Origin: Mucilaginibacter aquariorum
GTDB taxonomy: Bacteria > Bacteroidota > Bacteroidia > Sphingobacteriales > Sphingobacteriaceae
Reading direction: 5' to 3'
NCBI RefSeq assembly: GCF_024498135.1
Contig: NZ_JANHOH010000001.1
Span: forward strand, 1,922,001-1,986,000
Length of the DNA stretch: 64,000 nucleotides
The translations under genes were made by a program, and so were the position numbers. Shown piece by piece: positions 1 through 7,559 of the stretch (within the stretch, counting starts at the first letter, position 1; every line of letters begins with the position of its first letter). The notes under the pieces were generated by a model. That model searched no databases, was not told where the DNA came from, and saw nothing but the letters and a program-made list of their open reading frames with translations.

Positions 1-12
1 ATCCCTATAACA

Positions 13-44
13 CAAAAGCATCTGCTGGTAGGCAAATGCTTTTG
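13..44 (-). terminator. Possible terminator of tig
   Basis: A 9-bp perfect inverted repeat (CAAAAGCAT / ATGCTTTTG) with a 14-nt loop lies just beyond the tig stop codon on the minus strand. The T-tract is weak, so termination is inferred from position and stem only. Confidence 0.5.
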
Positions 45-71
45 GTGAATATGATATTGAACGTATACTGT

Positions 72-1421
72 TTATGCAGTAAGCTTGTTAAAATCAGAAA
101 ATAAGATCTCTTTTTTATCAAGCGTAATAACACTCTTAATGTAATCAAATACCTTAAGGGCTTTTACTTGTTCAAATACTTTATTAGCATTCTCTTTGTT
201 TTGCAGGTATTGCACAGTGTATTGTCCCAATTGCTCTTCGCTTAAAGCTTGCGGGCTGTACATTCTAAACTGTTGGTCTAAACTGCCTTTTGCAAACTCA
301 AACACTTCTTCGTATTTAACATCGATGTTGTTATCCTTCATCAATTTATTTTCGATAAGCGTCCATTTAAGGTTTTTAGCAAAATCGTTGTAACCACCTT
401 CCAGTTCTTCTTCGGTTAGTTTCTCGTTCGTAGCTTTTAACCAGCGTTTCAAAAATGCGTCAGGTAAATCAAAACTTACTTTTTCAATGCTGTAATTGTA
501 AATTTCGTCCTGCAGTTTGCGGTCGGCATCCTGCACCATCATCATTTCTAACTCTTCGGTTATTTTAGCCCTGAAACCAGCCTCGTCAGTAACTACACCT
601 TCACCAAATAATTTATCAAAGAACTCCTGGTTTAAATCACCTTCTTCTAAACGGTTAACATTTTTAACAGTTAGTTTGAAGTTTGATTTTAGATCAGCTG
701 CTTCATCTTCTTCAATTTTTAATAAACCTGCAACCTTAGCTGCATCATTATCAAAAGCCGCGTTGATGTCAAATACCAGTTCGTCGCCTTTTTTCAAACC
801 AATTAATGATGCTTTAATTTTATCATCCTTAATTTGATCTAAACGTACCGATGCGGTATTGCTTATGCCATCCTCAAAAACAGAACCATCCGGAGAAAGC
901 TGTGTTAATTCGGCATAAAGAACATCATCATCTGCCGATACGTCAGGATTTGTCATTTTGCCATAGCTACGACGAATGTTTTTGATACGGGACTCTAAAG
1001 TTTCGTCATCAACTTTTATTACGTATTGTGGCAATTTATCTTTCGATGAAAAATCGATATCAAACTCAGGTGCCAAACCAACTTCGTAATTAAACTCAAA
1101 GTTATCGGCAAAATCCCAGTTGTATTCTTTTTTATCATCAACTTTTGGCAAAGGCTGGCCTAATACTTCAAGTTTTTCTTCGTCTAAATATTTATTTAAA
1201 GTATCAGATAACATATTGTTGATCTCGTCAACCAAAATGCTTTTACCGTACATTTTTTTGATGTGCCCAACCGGAACCATACCCGGACGAAATCCTGGTA
1301 ATTTTGCTTTTTTAGCATGGTCTTTCATTGCCTTTTCAACCCTTGGCTGGTAATCTTCGGGGTTAATGTTGATCTTAACAACTGTATTCAGGTTATCAAT
1401 TTTTTCCTGTGATATATTCAT
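72..1421 (-). CDS. tig: Trigger factor, ribosome-associated chaperone
   Basis: Cytosolic chaperone that binds the ribosome near the exit tunnel and shields nascent chains. The 449-residue length fits the family. The N-terminal ribosome-binding signature G-F-R-P-G-M-V-P is at residues 43-50, followed by a PPIase-like middle domain (about 150-250) and a helical, acidic C-terminal chaperone domain. The ATG start lies downstream of a good -7 promoter box (1490-1497). It is separated from the upstream cytochrome gene by 92 nt and is probably transcribed alone. Identification is firm; peptidyl-prolyl isomerase activity is inferred from the family. Confidence 0.96.
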   Translation of the reverse strand: MNISQEKIDNLNTVVKININPEDYQPRVEKAMKDHAKKAKLPGFRPGMVPVGHIKKMYGKSILVDEINNMLSDTLNKYLDEEKLEVLGQPLPKVDDKKEYNWDFADNFEFNYEVGLAPEFDIDFSSKDKLPQYVIKVDDETLESRIKNIRRSYGKMTNPDVSADDDVLYAELTQLSPDGSVFEDGISNTASVRLDQIKDDKIKASLIGLKKGDELVFDINAAFDNDAAKVAGLLKIEEDEAADLKSNFKLTVKNVNRLEEGDLNQEFFDKLFGEGVVTDEAGFRAKITEELEMMMVQDADRKLQDEIYNYSIEKVSFDLPDAFLKRWLKATNEKLTEEELEGGYNDFAKNLKWTLIENKLMKDNNIDVKYEEVFEFAKGSLDQQFRMYSPQALSEEQLGQYTVQYLQNKENANKVFEQVKALKVFDYIKSVITLDKKEILFSDFNKLTA

Positions 1422-1489
1422 CTTTTTTACCGGGTATTAATTTAATCCTTTGAAAATATAACCGTGGTGGCTATACAAAATTCGAGGCG

Positions 1490-1497
1490 CAAAAGTA
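1490..1497 (-). promoter_or_regulatory. -7 promoter box of tig
   Basis: On the minus strand this reads TACTTTTG followed by CGCC, matching the Bacteroidota -7 consensus TAnnTTTG. It lies about 70 nt upstream of the tig ATG. No clear -33 TTTG is visible. Confidence 0.55.
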
Positions 1498-1513
1498 TGA
1501 ATTTATTTTGAAT

Positions 1514-2503
1514 TTAATTGGTTATTGGCTTGCTTTGAAATTTTACAACACTGTTTTTTACAGGCTTAACTGTTTTAAGGTAAGCGTATATAGCTCCCAG
1601 ATCTTTTTGGGTCATGCCGCCATATTTCCACCAGGGCATAATTGTTTGAAATTGCCCGGCTTTAACCGTAACAGGTTTTGCTGTACCATTGGCATATTGT
1701 GTAAAACGGGCTACAAATTGCTCTTTGCTCCATGTGCCTATGCCTGTTTCTTTATCGGGTGTTATATTGGGTGATTGCAGGGTTGAGCCACCGCCAAGGC
1801 TGTATTCGTTACCCCCGGCCAAATCCATTCCGGGTATGGGCACGCCTTTATCTGCTTTTGTATGGCATTCGCGGCAGGCGGCTGCCTGCACCAGGTATGC
1901 CCCATAGGCTAAGGTATCATTGTCGTTTGGCCTTTTGCCTGGCTCTGCTTTTTTAGGCATGGTGTTTACAATAAGGTTAAGCGGGAAATCAAGCTTACGC
2001 TTAGGGTAAGTAGTTTCGTGCGGCTGTAACGTGCGGATATAGGCGATGATATCATAAACATCTTCCGGATCCATTTTTGAATATGATTGCCATGGCATTA
2101 TCGGGAAAATGGCCGAGCCATCCTTTTTAACCCCGGTTGTTATTGCACGGTATAGTTCACCATCCGTCCAGTTTTTTAAGTTGGCCGGTGTTATGTTGGG
2201 CACATACACCTCGCCGGGGAAATTGATGCGTCCGTCAAACTTTTCGCCGCCGGCCCCTAAAACAGCGCTATCTATTGGCGCTGCAAATACATCCCATTTA
2301 CGGGTGCTGTGGCAATCAACACAGGCGGCAACATTATTGGCCAGGTATTTTCCGTGTTCGATGCGTTGCGGGGTTAAATCAACTTTAATATTTTGCGGTT
2401 CGCCAACATTGGGCAGGGCGAAAGTAACATAAGATATAGCTACAACAATGAGGAGAGTTACAGTGATGGCGATATACGCTATCCACTTTTTTAATTTTTT
2501 CAT
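1514..2503 (-). CDS. Membrane-anchored di-haem cytochrome c
   Basis: Periplasmic electron carrier or oxidase subunit held by an N-terminal membrane anchor (hydrophobic residues 7-30, no lipobox). Two covalent haem sites are visible, C61-V-D-C-H65 and C210-R-E-C-H214, each followed by a candidate methionine ligand in an I-M-P-W context. This gives two tandem class I cytochrome c domains in 329 residues. The architecture resembles cytochrome subunits of alcohol or aldehyde dehydrogenases, but no dehydrogenase gene is adjacent, so the partner is unknown. The product class is sure; the pathway is not. Confidence 0.85.
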   Translation of the reverse strand: MKKLKKWIAYIAITVTLLIVVAISYVTFALPNVGEPQNIKVDLTPQRIEHGKYLANNVAACVDCHSTRKWDVFAAPIDSAVLGAGGEKFDGRINFPGEVYVPNITPANLKNWTDGELYRAITTGVKKDGSAIFPIMPWQSYSKMDPEDVYDIIAYIRTLQPHETTYPKRKLDFPLNLIVNTMPKKAEPGKRPNDNDTLAYGAYLVQAAACRECHTKADKGVPIPGMDLAGGNEYSLGGGSTLQSPNITPDKETGIGTWSKEQFVARFTQYANGTAKPVTVKAGQFQTIMPWWKYGGMTQKDLGAIYAYLKTVKPVKNSVVKFQSKPITN

Positions 2504-2537
2504 AATAAGTTAGGTAAGGGTATTATTTAAAATAACG

Positions 2538-2558
2538 ATGACGGCTTTTGGCCGTCAT
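2538..2558 (-). terminator. Terminator hairpin after the GIN-domain lipoprotein gene
   Basis: An 8-bp perfect stem (ATGACGGC / GCCGTCAT) with a 5-nt loop sits between the 3' end of the 2590-3315 gene and the 5' end of the cytochrome gene. The downstream minus-strand sequence is T/A-rich. Confidence 0.6.
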
Positions 2559-2589
2559 ATGTTACAGTAACATTCACTAAATTAAGTAT

Positions 2590-3315
2590 TTAATCTATTT
2601 TTTTTATAGATGAAGCACCCGATTGATCGTTGTTAACTTTTGCCGGGTTACCACGGTATGATATGTCTGACGCGCCGCTGGTGTGTACATCCAATTCGTT
2701 CAATACGTTTATTTTACATTCGCTTGCGCCCGATGTGCTGATTTTATATTTACCTACCACAAAATCCAACGCTTCTACTTTACCGGAACCGCTCAGGTCA
2801 ACCTCATGAGAAGCAGCCTGGCCTTTTAAATAGATCTCGGTAGAACCACTGCCGCCTGTACGTACATTTGCTGCATTAAGGTCAAGGTCTATTTTGGTAG
2901 AGCCCGAAAGGTCGATACTCAGATCCCGTGTATTTATACGCCCTGCCGATCTTACTTCAACCGCACCTGATGCATCTATGCCATCCAGATTTTTTACACC
3001 TATAATAATGGTTGTTTCGCCACTGCTGCAAACGTTTCTGCGGCTATGTACTTTTAATGTGCCGCCTACAACCGTAGTTTCGATGTATTTGAAAAGATTA
3101 TCATCTGTAGTAATAGCTATTGATTCTGTACTATCTTGTTTAAGTGTAACCTTGTATCCGCCAGAGATATCAACTTTTGTAAAGTCAGTCATTTTACGCG
3201 TTTCGGTTCTTACGTTGCCTGTACCCTTTACGCACCTAAACCGCCTGCATGAAGAGAAGAGGGTAATTGATACGGCTGCTATTAATATTAATACTCTAAA
3301 ATTGAAATTTTTCAT
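2590..3315 (-). CDS. GIN-domain (DUF2807) lipoprotein
   Basis: Exported surface or periplasmic protein of unknown role. The N-terminus is a type II signal peptide with lipobox F-S-S-C and lipid-acceptor Cys23. The rest is a DUF2807/GIN domain, a beta-helical fold with repeated S-G-S/S-G-A-S turns (for example near residues 135, 155, 175 and 195). The family is abundant in Bacteroidota and is often called putative auto-transporter adhesin head; that function is not demonstrated by the sequence. It is followed by two further GIN-like genes on the same strand, each with its own terminator, so the three are probably separate units. Confidence 0.82.
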   Translation of the reverse strand: MKNFNFRVLILIAAVSITLFSSCRRFRCVKGTGNVRTETRKMTDFTKVDISGGYKVTLKQDSTESIAITTDDNLFKYIETTVVGGTLKVHSRRNVCSSGETTIIIGVKNLDGIDASGAVEVRSAGRINTRDLSIDLSGSTKIDLDLNAANVRTGGSGSTEIYLKGQAASHEVDLSGSGKVEALDFVVGKYKISTSGASECKINVLNELDVHTSGASDISYRGNPAKVNNDQSGASSIKKID

Positions 3316-3372
3316 AATGGTTTAGTTTTCTTTTTTGACGATAGTTATTAGTATGAAGTTACATTAAAAATG

Positions 3373-3403
3373 AAAAAAGCCATCGCTTATTTGACGGCTT
3401 TTT
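3373..3403 (-). terminator. Terminator after the 3438-4046 gene
   Basis: The stem AAAAAGCC / GGCTTTTT, extended beyond a mismatch by TC/GA, ends in a run of T on the minus strand. It lies 35 nt beyond the stop codon of the upstream gene. A-rich and T-rich sides would let it work in both directions. Confidence 0.75.
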
Positions 3404-3437
3404 GAATATATGTTATTAACCCTTTTTGAATTAGATA

Positions 3438-4046
3438 TTATAAACCTGCTAATGCGCTTGATCTAGCTATTCTGCGGTCGGGCATTTGAGTTGTTGTAGA
3501 GTTTACAGCGACAAAATCTTTATGATCAATGTTTGCTGGTTTTGAATAATTTAAGGTGTAATCGTTTATGTTACCGGTTAAGTTTGCTTTAGCGTTATCG
3601 TTTACATTTACGGTTGCTTTGAAAGCTTCTATGTTTAACTGTGCAGATGCAGTGTTGTAAAGGTTAACTTCAAAATCAAGTCTTGCTAATTTACCAAATG
3701 ATTTTACTTCGGCATTGTCATAAGCAGCTATGGCTTGCAAGTCAGCGGCGGTTACCCAAACTACTAATTTTTGGTTTGCGTAAGATGAGATGCGTAATAC
3801 ACCGTCACGGCTTTGTACCAAAGCGCTTTCTGAGTAATATTTGTTGTAAACTTTAACCTGATCGGCAGCACCTTCAGATACATAAAGTTCAACATTCCCA
3901 TGGATCTCGATCTTGTTGATCTTGCTCACATTTTTTAATACTGTACTTACTTCTTCGTTATTATTGTTTGCGTTTGCGTAAGTGTTTTTTGTGGTTACCA
4001 CTGCCATAATCATTACGGCTACCATGGTGAAGATTGTTGTTTTCAT
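3438..4046 (-). CDS. Exported GIN-like protein, copy A of a tandem pair
   Basis: A 202-residue protein with a Sec signal peptide (hydrophobic residues 5-18, likely cleavage near T-Y-A at about 24) and a short DUF2807/GIN-like beta domain. It is a close paralogue of the protein at 4540-5151. The stretch from about residue 34 to 80 is nearly identical in both, including S-T-V-L-K-N-V-S-K-I-N-K-I-E and Q-V-K-V-Y-N-K-Y-Y. The upstream regions are also similar (see 4124-4178), so the duplication included the promoter. Function unknown; cell-envelope stress or adhesion roles are guesses. Confidence 0.75.
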   Translation of the reverse strand: MKTTIFTMVAVMIMAVVTTKNTYANANNNNEEVSTVLKNVSKINKIEIHGNVELYVSEGAADQVKVYNKYYSESALVQSRDGVLRISSYANQKLVVWVTAADLQAIAAYDNAEVKSFGKLARLDFEVNLYNTASAQLNIEAFKATVNVNDNAKANLTGNINDYTLNYSKPANIDHKDFVAVNSTTTQMPDRRIARSSALAGL

Positions 4047-4123
4047 TTTATTAATATTTTGATTATGAATACTATAAGTTGTGTTATGTTATTAAATACA
4101 CATATATGACGAACATGGTAAAG

Positions 4124-4178
4124 AAACGTTACAGCCAATTAGTGTGTATTAGACACAGTGCGGGTTTATGTCGGTAAA
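4124..4178 (-). promoter_or_regulatory. Conserved upstream block of copy A, possible operator
   Basis: Two plus-strand words, AAACGTTACAGC (4124-4135) and TTTATGTCGGTAAA (4165-4178), recur upstream of the paralogue at 5229-5283 with the same 41-nt offset. A GTGTATTAGA word lies between them in both copies. Shared spacing suggests a retained regulatory site, though recent duplication alone could explain it. Confidence 0.5.
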
Positions 4179-4354
4179 GGGTAGAATTTTGGCGGTGAAA
4201 AGGGGGAAGAAATTAGAGGCGATTTAGAATCAGGAGGTAAAATCAGGAGACAAGAATTATTACAGGCCGCTGTAGTCACGCATCAACACGCTATCAGCCT
4301 CCTTGCCGGTTTACTCACCCCTGCCCCCTGCTAATTGGAAATAACATGGCGGAC

Positions 4355-4398
4355 TATATCTATCGGCGAATAGATGCTTCGCTATCGCTCAGCAAGAC
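4355..4398 (-). repeat. Dispersed repeat arm, inverted relative to 5360-5405
   Basis: The reverse complement of this segment contains GAAGCATCTATTCGCCGAT, which closely matches GAAGCATCTAATCGCCGAT in the 5360-5405 segment. The two copies bracket the 4540-5151 gene in opposite orientation. Confidence 0.6.
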
Positions 4399-4480
4399 AA
4401 GGGGGATAGGATAATAGGTTTAGAATGAAGGACTCGGAATAAAAGATTTAGCGCTATTTAAGAACTTCATTAAACAAAAA

Positions 4481-4503
4481 AACCACCGCACGTGGCGGTG
4501 GTT
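4481..4503 (-). terminator. Strong terminator after the 4540-5151 gene
   Basis: A 9-bp perfect GC-rich stem (AACCACCGC / GCGGTGGTT) with a 5-nt loop is followed on the minus strand by a run of T. It lies 37 nt past the stop codon. Confidence 0.85.
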
Positions 4504-4539
4504 CCTGAAATATATATTGAACTTTTGCAAAAGTAATAC

Positions 4540-5151
4540 TTATAGAATGGCTAATTCTGCGTTGTTAGCCTTAACCGGTATGTTGGTTATTGTTTTGCTG
4601 CCGTTTACAGTTGCCAGCGTTGAGTGGTTCACGGTTGCAGACTGATCTTGTTTTAAGCTATAATCGTTTACGTTACCGCTTATGTTTGCTTTTGCACGAT
4701 CGTTTACGTTGATGCTTGCTTTGTAAGCGTCAAGGTTCAGGTCGGCAGATGCGGTATTGTTTAACGTTACCTCGATGTCAAGTTTTGCAAGGGTACCAAA
4801 CGATTTCACCTGTGAGTTATCATTAGCAACAATTGCTTGCAGGTCATTCGCAGTTACCCAAACCACTAATTTTTTATCGGTGTAAGATGATATACGCAAT
4901 ACACCATTCTCGCTTTGTACCAGTGCGCTTTCAGAGTAGTACTTGTTGTAAACTTTTACCTGGTCTGCAGTACCGTCAGATACAAACAGTTCAACGTTTC
5001 CGTGCAATTCTATTTTGTTGATCTTGCTAACGTTTTTTAATACAGTGCTTACTTCGTTGTTATCGTTATTATTAACGGCTGCATAGGTTGATGTTACAGT
5101 TCCTAATGCTAAAGTGAAGATGGTGGCTATGGTTAAAAATTGAGTTTTCAT
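4540..5151 (-). CDS. Exported GIN-like protein, copy B of a tandem pair
   Basis: A 203-residue paralogue of the 3438-4046 protein. The signal peptide covers about residues 1-24 (hydrophobic core then T-Y-A-A), and the body is a short DUF2807/GIN-like beta domain. Differences from copy A cluster in the C-terminal third, where copy B ends in an unrelated tail. It has its own strong terminator, and the promoter-region words match those of copy A. Repeat arms of one family lie on both sides (4355-4398 and 5360-5455). Function unknown. Confidence 0.75.
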   Translation of the reverse strand: MKTQFLTIATIFTLALGTVTSTYAAVNNNDNNEVSTVLKNVSKINKIELHGNVELFVSDGTADQVKVYNKYYSESALVQSENGVLRISSYTDKKLVVWVTANDLQAIVANDNSQVKSFGTLAKLDIEVTLNNTASADLNLDAYKASINVNDRAKANISGNVNDYSLKQDQSATVNHSTLATVNGSKTITNIPVKANNAELAIL

Positions 5152-5228
5152 TTTATTATTATTTTGATTGTGAGTGTTTTATTATTTTTCTTGTTTTTAA
5201 ATACACCAATATGACGCCCCCATTTATA

Positions 5229-5283
5229 AAACGTTACAGCTATTTTGGGTGTATTAGATGTACAGCCCATTTATGTCGGTAAA
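5229..5283 (-). promoter_or_regulatory. Conserved upstream block of copy B, possible operator
   Basis: Contains the same words as the copy A upstream region, AAACGTTACAGC (5229-5240) and TTTATGTCGGTAAA (5270-5283), at the same 41-nt offset. The regulator is unknown. Confidence 0.5.
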
Positions 5284-5359
5284 CGGCGGTTTTGTGACGG
5301 TGAAATGGTAAAGTTTTTTTGAAACGCGGGGGTGCCTTTAACGCGAGGATTTCTTTTTT

Positions 5360-5455
5360 GTCATGCTGAAAATCGTGAAGCATCTAATCGCCGATATGCA
5401 ATTTCGATTAGGCACAGTTCGCTAATAGGTCCTTCGCTATCGCTCAGGATGACAA
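5360..5455. repeat. GTCAT-type hairpin repeat
   Basis: Begins with GTCATGCTGAA and ends with the roughly complementary CGCTCAGGATGAC, giving a long imperfect hairpin typical of dispersed extragenic repeats. Its left part matches the inverted copy at 4355-4398. Confidence 0.6.
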
Positions 5456-5474
5456 ACGAGAAGTAGGGTTTCTC

Positions 5475-7367
5475 CTACAAATAATAATTCCCGCCATCGG
5501 TTTTGATCTTACCCGCATCCAGCAGCAAACGAATAGTTTCTATACGTTCCTTTTCGGTACCGAGCTTAAGGGAAGTTATCAGTTCCTCTATGGTGCGCGA
5601 TCCGGTGCTCAGCAGTTCTACTATCTCATTGGTGATATCGTCGAAGATCTCGTCGGCATTTTTTTGGCGGCGCTCTTCCAGGCAAACATCACACACACCA
5701 CATTTACGGGCATTGGGTTCATTAAAATAACTAAGCAGCATTTGGCTCCGGCAGCGTTTGTGTTCCGCGTAAGCGAAAACAGCCTCCATCTTTTTGCGAT
5801 AGGTTTCTTTACGCTGATCTATAAACACCTTATTTATATACAGGTTATTGGCGTGCTGACGCGGTTTTAACCAGGTTATTTGTGGCTTATCTGTTTGGGG
5901 CAGGTAGCTTAACAGGTTAAAATCTTGCAATTGCTTTAAGCCGTTAATAACTTGCTGGGTGTTCATGCCGGTACGTTTGGCTATATCAAACTCTTTTACG
6001 CGCACATAATTCTCGAAAGAACCACCATACGAGCGTAGCAAGGTTTTAATAAACTGATCCCAACCAGAATTTTGGATCTGGAAGTTGTATAACTCTTCAT
6101 TCAACACCTCAAACCTGAACCGCGAAGGCAGAAAAACACTTTCGTTAAAGGCCAGATATTCATCCTGCTCCAAAAACTTTAGGGCATTAAGGGTTTTAAT
6201 GGCATCTAGTTGAAAACGACTACAAAACTCACCCAGATCCAGATCAAAGCTTGCACCCTCGCCGGCATCATAGGCTATCTGGCAATAATTGGCCAGGTAA
6301 TGGTAAACCTGCTTTATCTCTTCAACCGACGGGAAGTTCTGGATAAATTTCTTTTCCTGCCTTAGCCTGTCTGTTGGGTTATATAATAATACCCCGTAGG
6401 CCCTTTTCTCATCACGGCCTCCCCTGCCTGCTTCCTGGTAATAAGCCTCCAGGCTATCGGGCATATCTTTATGTATCACAAACCTTACATCCGGTTTATC
6501 AATACCCATCCCAAAGGCATTAGTGGCTACAATAATGCGGGTACGGTTATTCTTCCAGGCTTCCTGTTTAGCTGATCGTTCTTCTGTTGGCAGCCCGGCG
6601 TGGTAATAATCGGCCTGTATATGGTTTTGCTGATAAAATTTAGCTATCTCAAACGTTTCTTTACGGCTGCGTACATATACTATACCGCTGCCGCTTATGC
6701 CATTGGCCACGTCCAGCAACTTGCGCAGTTTATCTTCGGTGGTTTGTACCACGTATCTTAAGTTTTTACGCTCGAAGCTTTGCTGATAAACTACGCCTTG
6801 TTTAAATAAAAGCTTTTCCTGTATATCGTCCCTTACTTCGGCCGTAGCTGTGGCTGTTAACGCCAGTACGGGCACATTTGGGTGCAGCTCGCGCAGATCA
6901 GAAATGTGCAGGTACGAGGGCCTGAAATCATAACCCCACTGCGAGATACAGTGCGCCTCGTCAACCGCGAAAAGGTTCACCTTCATGTATTTGATGCGCT
7001 CACGCACCAGTTCGGATAGTAAACGCTCGGGCGATAGGTACAAAAACTTTACCGGGCCGTAAACGCAGTTATCCAAAGCAATATCTACTTCGCGCTTGCC
7101 CATGCCCGATACTATGGCCATGGCCTCAATTCCTTTCGCCTTCAGGTTTTCTACCTGGTCTTTCATTAAGGCTATCAATGGCGATACCACAATACAGATC
7201 CCCTCCCGGGCAAGGGCAGGCACCTGGAAACATACCGATTTACCGCCGCCTGTTGGCAGTAAAGCTAATGTATCTGTACCTTGCAACACCGAATCAATGA
7301 TCTCTTCCTGCAACGGCCGGAAACTGTCATATCCCCAATACTGCTTTAATATTTCGCGTGGCGTCAT
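5475..7367 (-). CDS. recQ: ATP-dependent DNA helicase RecQ, short form
   Basis: A 3'-5' superfamily 2 helicase for recombination and replication-fork repair. Walker A is T39-G-G-G-K-S44 and the DEAH box is at 136-139, followed by the aromatic-rich RecQ loop and a helicase C domain. The RQC zinc-binding cysteines appear as a C-R-S and a C-G-V-C-D-V-C cluster near residue 540. A short winged-helix region closes the 630-residue protein. An HRDC domain seems absent or vestigial, unlike the longer RecQ form found in many relatives. Starts at ATG. It sits alone between a MITE-like element and the GIN-domain genes. Confidence 0.93.
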   Translation of the reverse strand: MTPREILKQYWGYDSFRPLQEEIIDSVLQGTDTLALLPTGGGKSVCFQVPALAREGICIVVSPLIALMKDQVENLKAKGIEAMAIVSGMGKREVDIALDNCVYGPVKFLYLSPERLLSELVRERIKYMKVNLFAVDEAHCISQWGYDFRPSYLHISDLRELHPNVPVLALTATATAEVRDDIQEKLLFKQGVVYQQSFERKNLRYVVQTTEDKLRKLLDVANGISGSGIVYVRSRKETFEIAKFYQQNHIQADYYHAGLPTEERSAKQEAWKNNRTRIIVATNAFGMGIDKPDVRFVIHKDMPDSLEAYYQEAGRGGRDEKRAYGVLLYNPTDRLRQEKKFIQNFPSVEEIKQVYHYLANYCQIAYDAGEGASFDLDLGEFCSRFQLDAIKTLNALKFLEQDEYLAFNESVFLPSRFRFEVLNEELYNFQIQNSGWDQFIKTLLRSYGGSFENYVRVKEFDIAKRTGMNTQQVINGLKQLQDFNLLSYLPQTDKPQITWLKPRQHANNLYINKVFIDQRKETYRKKMEAVFAYAEHKRCRSQMLLSYFNEPNARKCGVCDVCLEERRQKNADEIFDDITNEIVELLSTGSRTIEELITSLKLGTEKERIETIRLLLDAGKIKTDGGNYYL

Positions 7368-7380
7368 TGGTTGTATAAAA

Positions 7381-7404
7381 AAAGCCCGTCGTGCGGCGGG
7401 CTTT
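7381..7404 (-). terminator. Terminator on the minus strand, probably for gltA
   Basis: The perfect 8-bp stem AAAGCCCG / CGGGCTTT is followed on the minus strand by T7. It lies beyond the MITE-like element that follows gltA and immediately upstream of recQ, so it insulates recQ from gltA transcription. Confidence 0.85.
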
Positions 7405-7433
7405 AAATTATGTAATATTTTTTAAAATCTTTT

Positions 7434-7550
7434 GCAGTCGCTCGGCTCCAGTCGAGTGACCATTATTTTCAGGCCTCCGGCCGTCTTTATCTTGCTACTG
7501 CGGCGAGACGCCACATAATATTTGTCACTCGGCTGGAGCCGAGCGACTGC
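7434..7550. mobile_element. MITE-like element with 27-bp terminal inverted repeats
   Basis: Terminal arms at 7434-7460 and 7524-7550 are inverted copies of each other with a single mismatch. The interior has two further small hairpins (GGCctccGGCC and GGCgagaCGCC types). There is no coding capacity. It sits in the gltA-recQ spacer. The MITE label is inference: target-site duplications are not obvious. Confidence 0.6.
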
Positions 7551-7559
7551 TTAGTGCTC

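Larger units (their letters stand above)
4047..4539. other. Gene-free stretch between the two GIN-like paralogues
   Basis: This 493-nt gap holds the promoter region of copy A (conserved boxes 4124-4178), a repeat arm at 4355-4398 and the terminator of copy B at 4481-4503. The part from about 4200 to 4350 shows nothing I recognise. I see no reading frame with coding character. Confidence 0.7.
5152..5474. other. Gene-free stretch upstream of copy B
   Basis: This 323-nt gap contains the conserved regulatory block of copy B (5229-5283) and a REP-like hairpin repeat (5360-5455). No coding frame is apparent. It separates the convergent-side 3' end of recQ from the copy B promoter. Confidence 0.7.
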
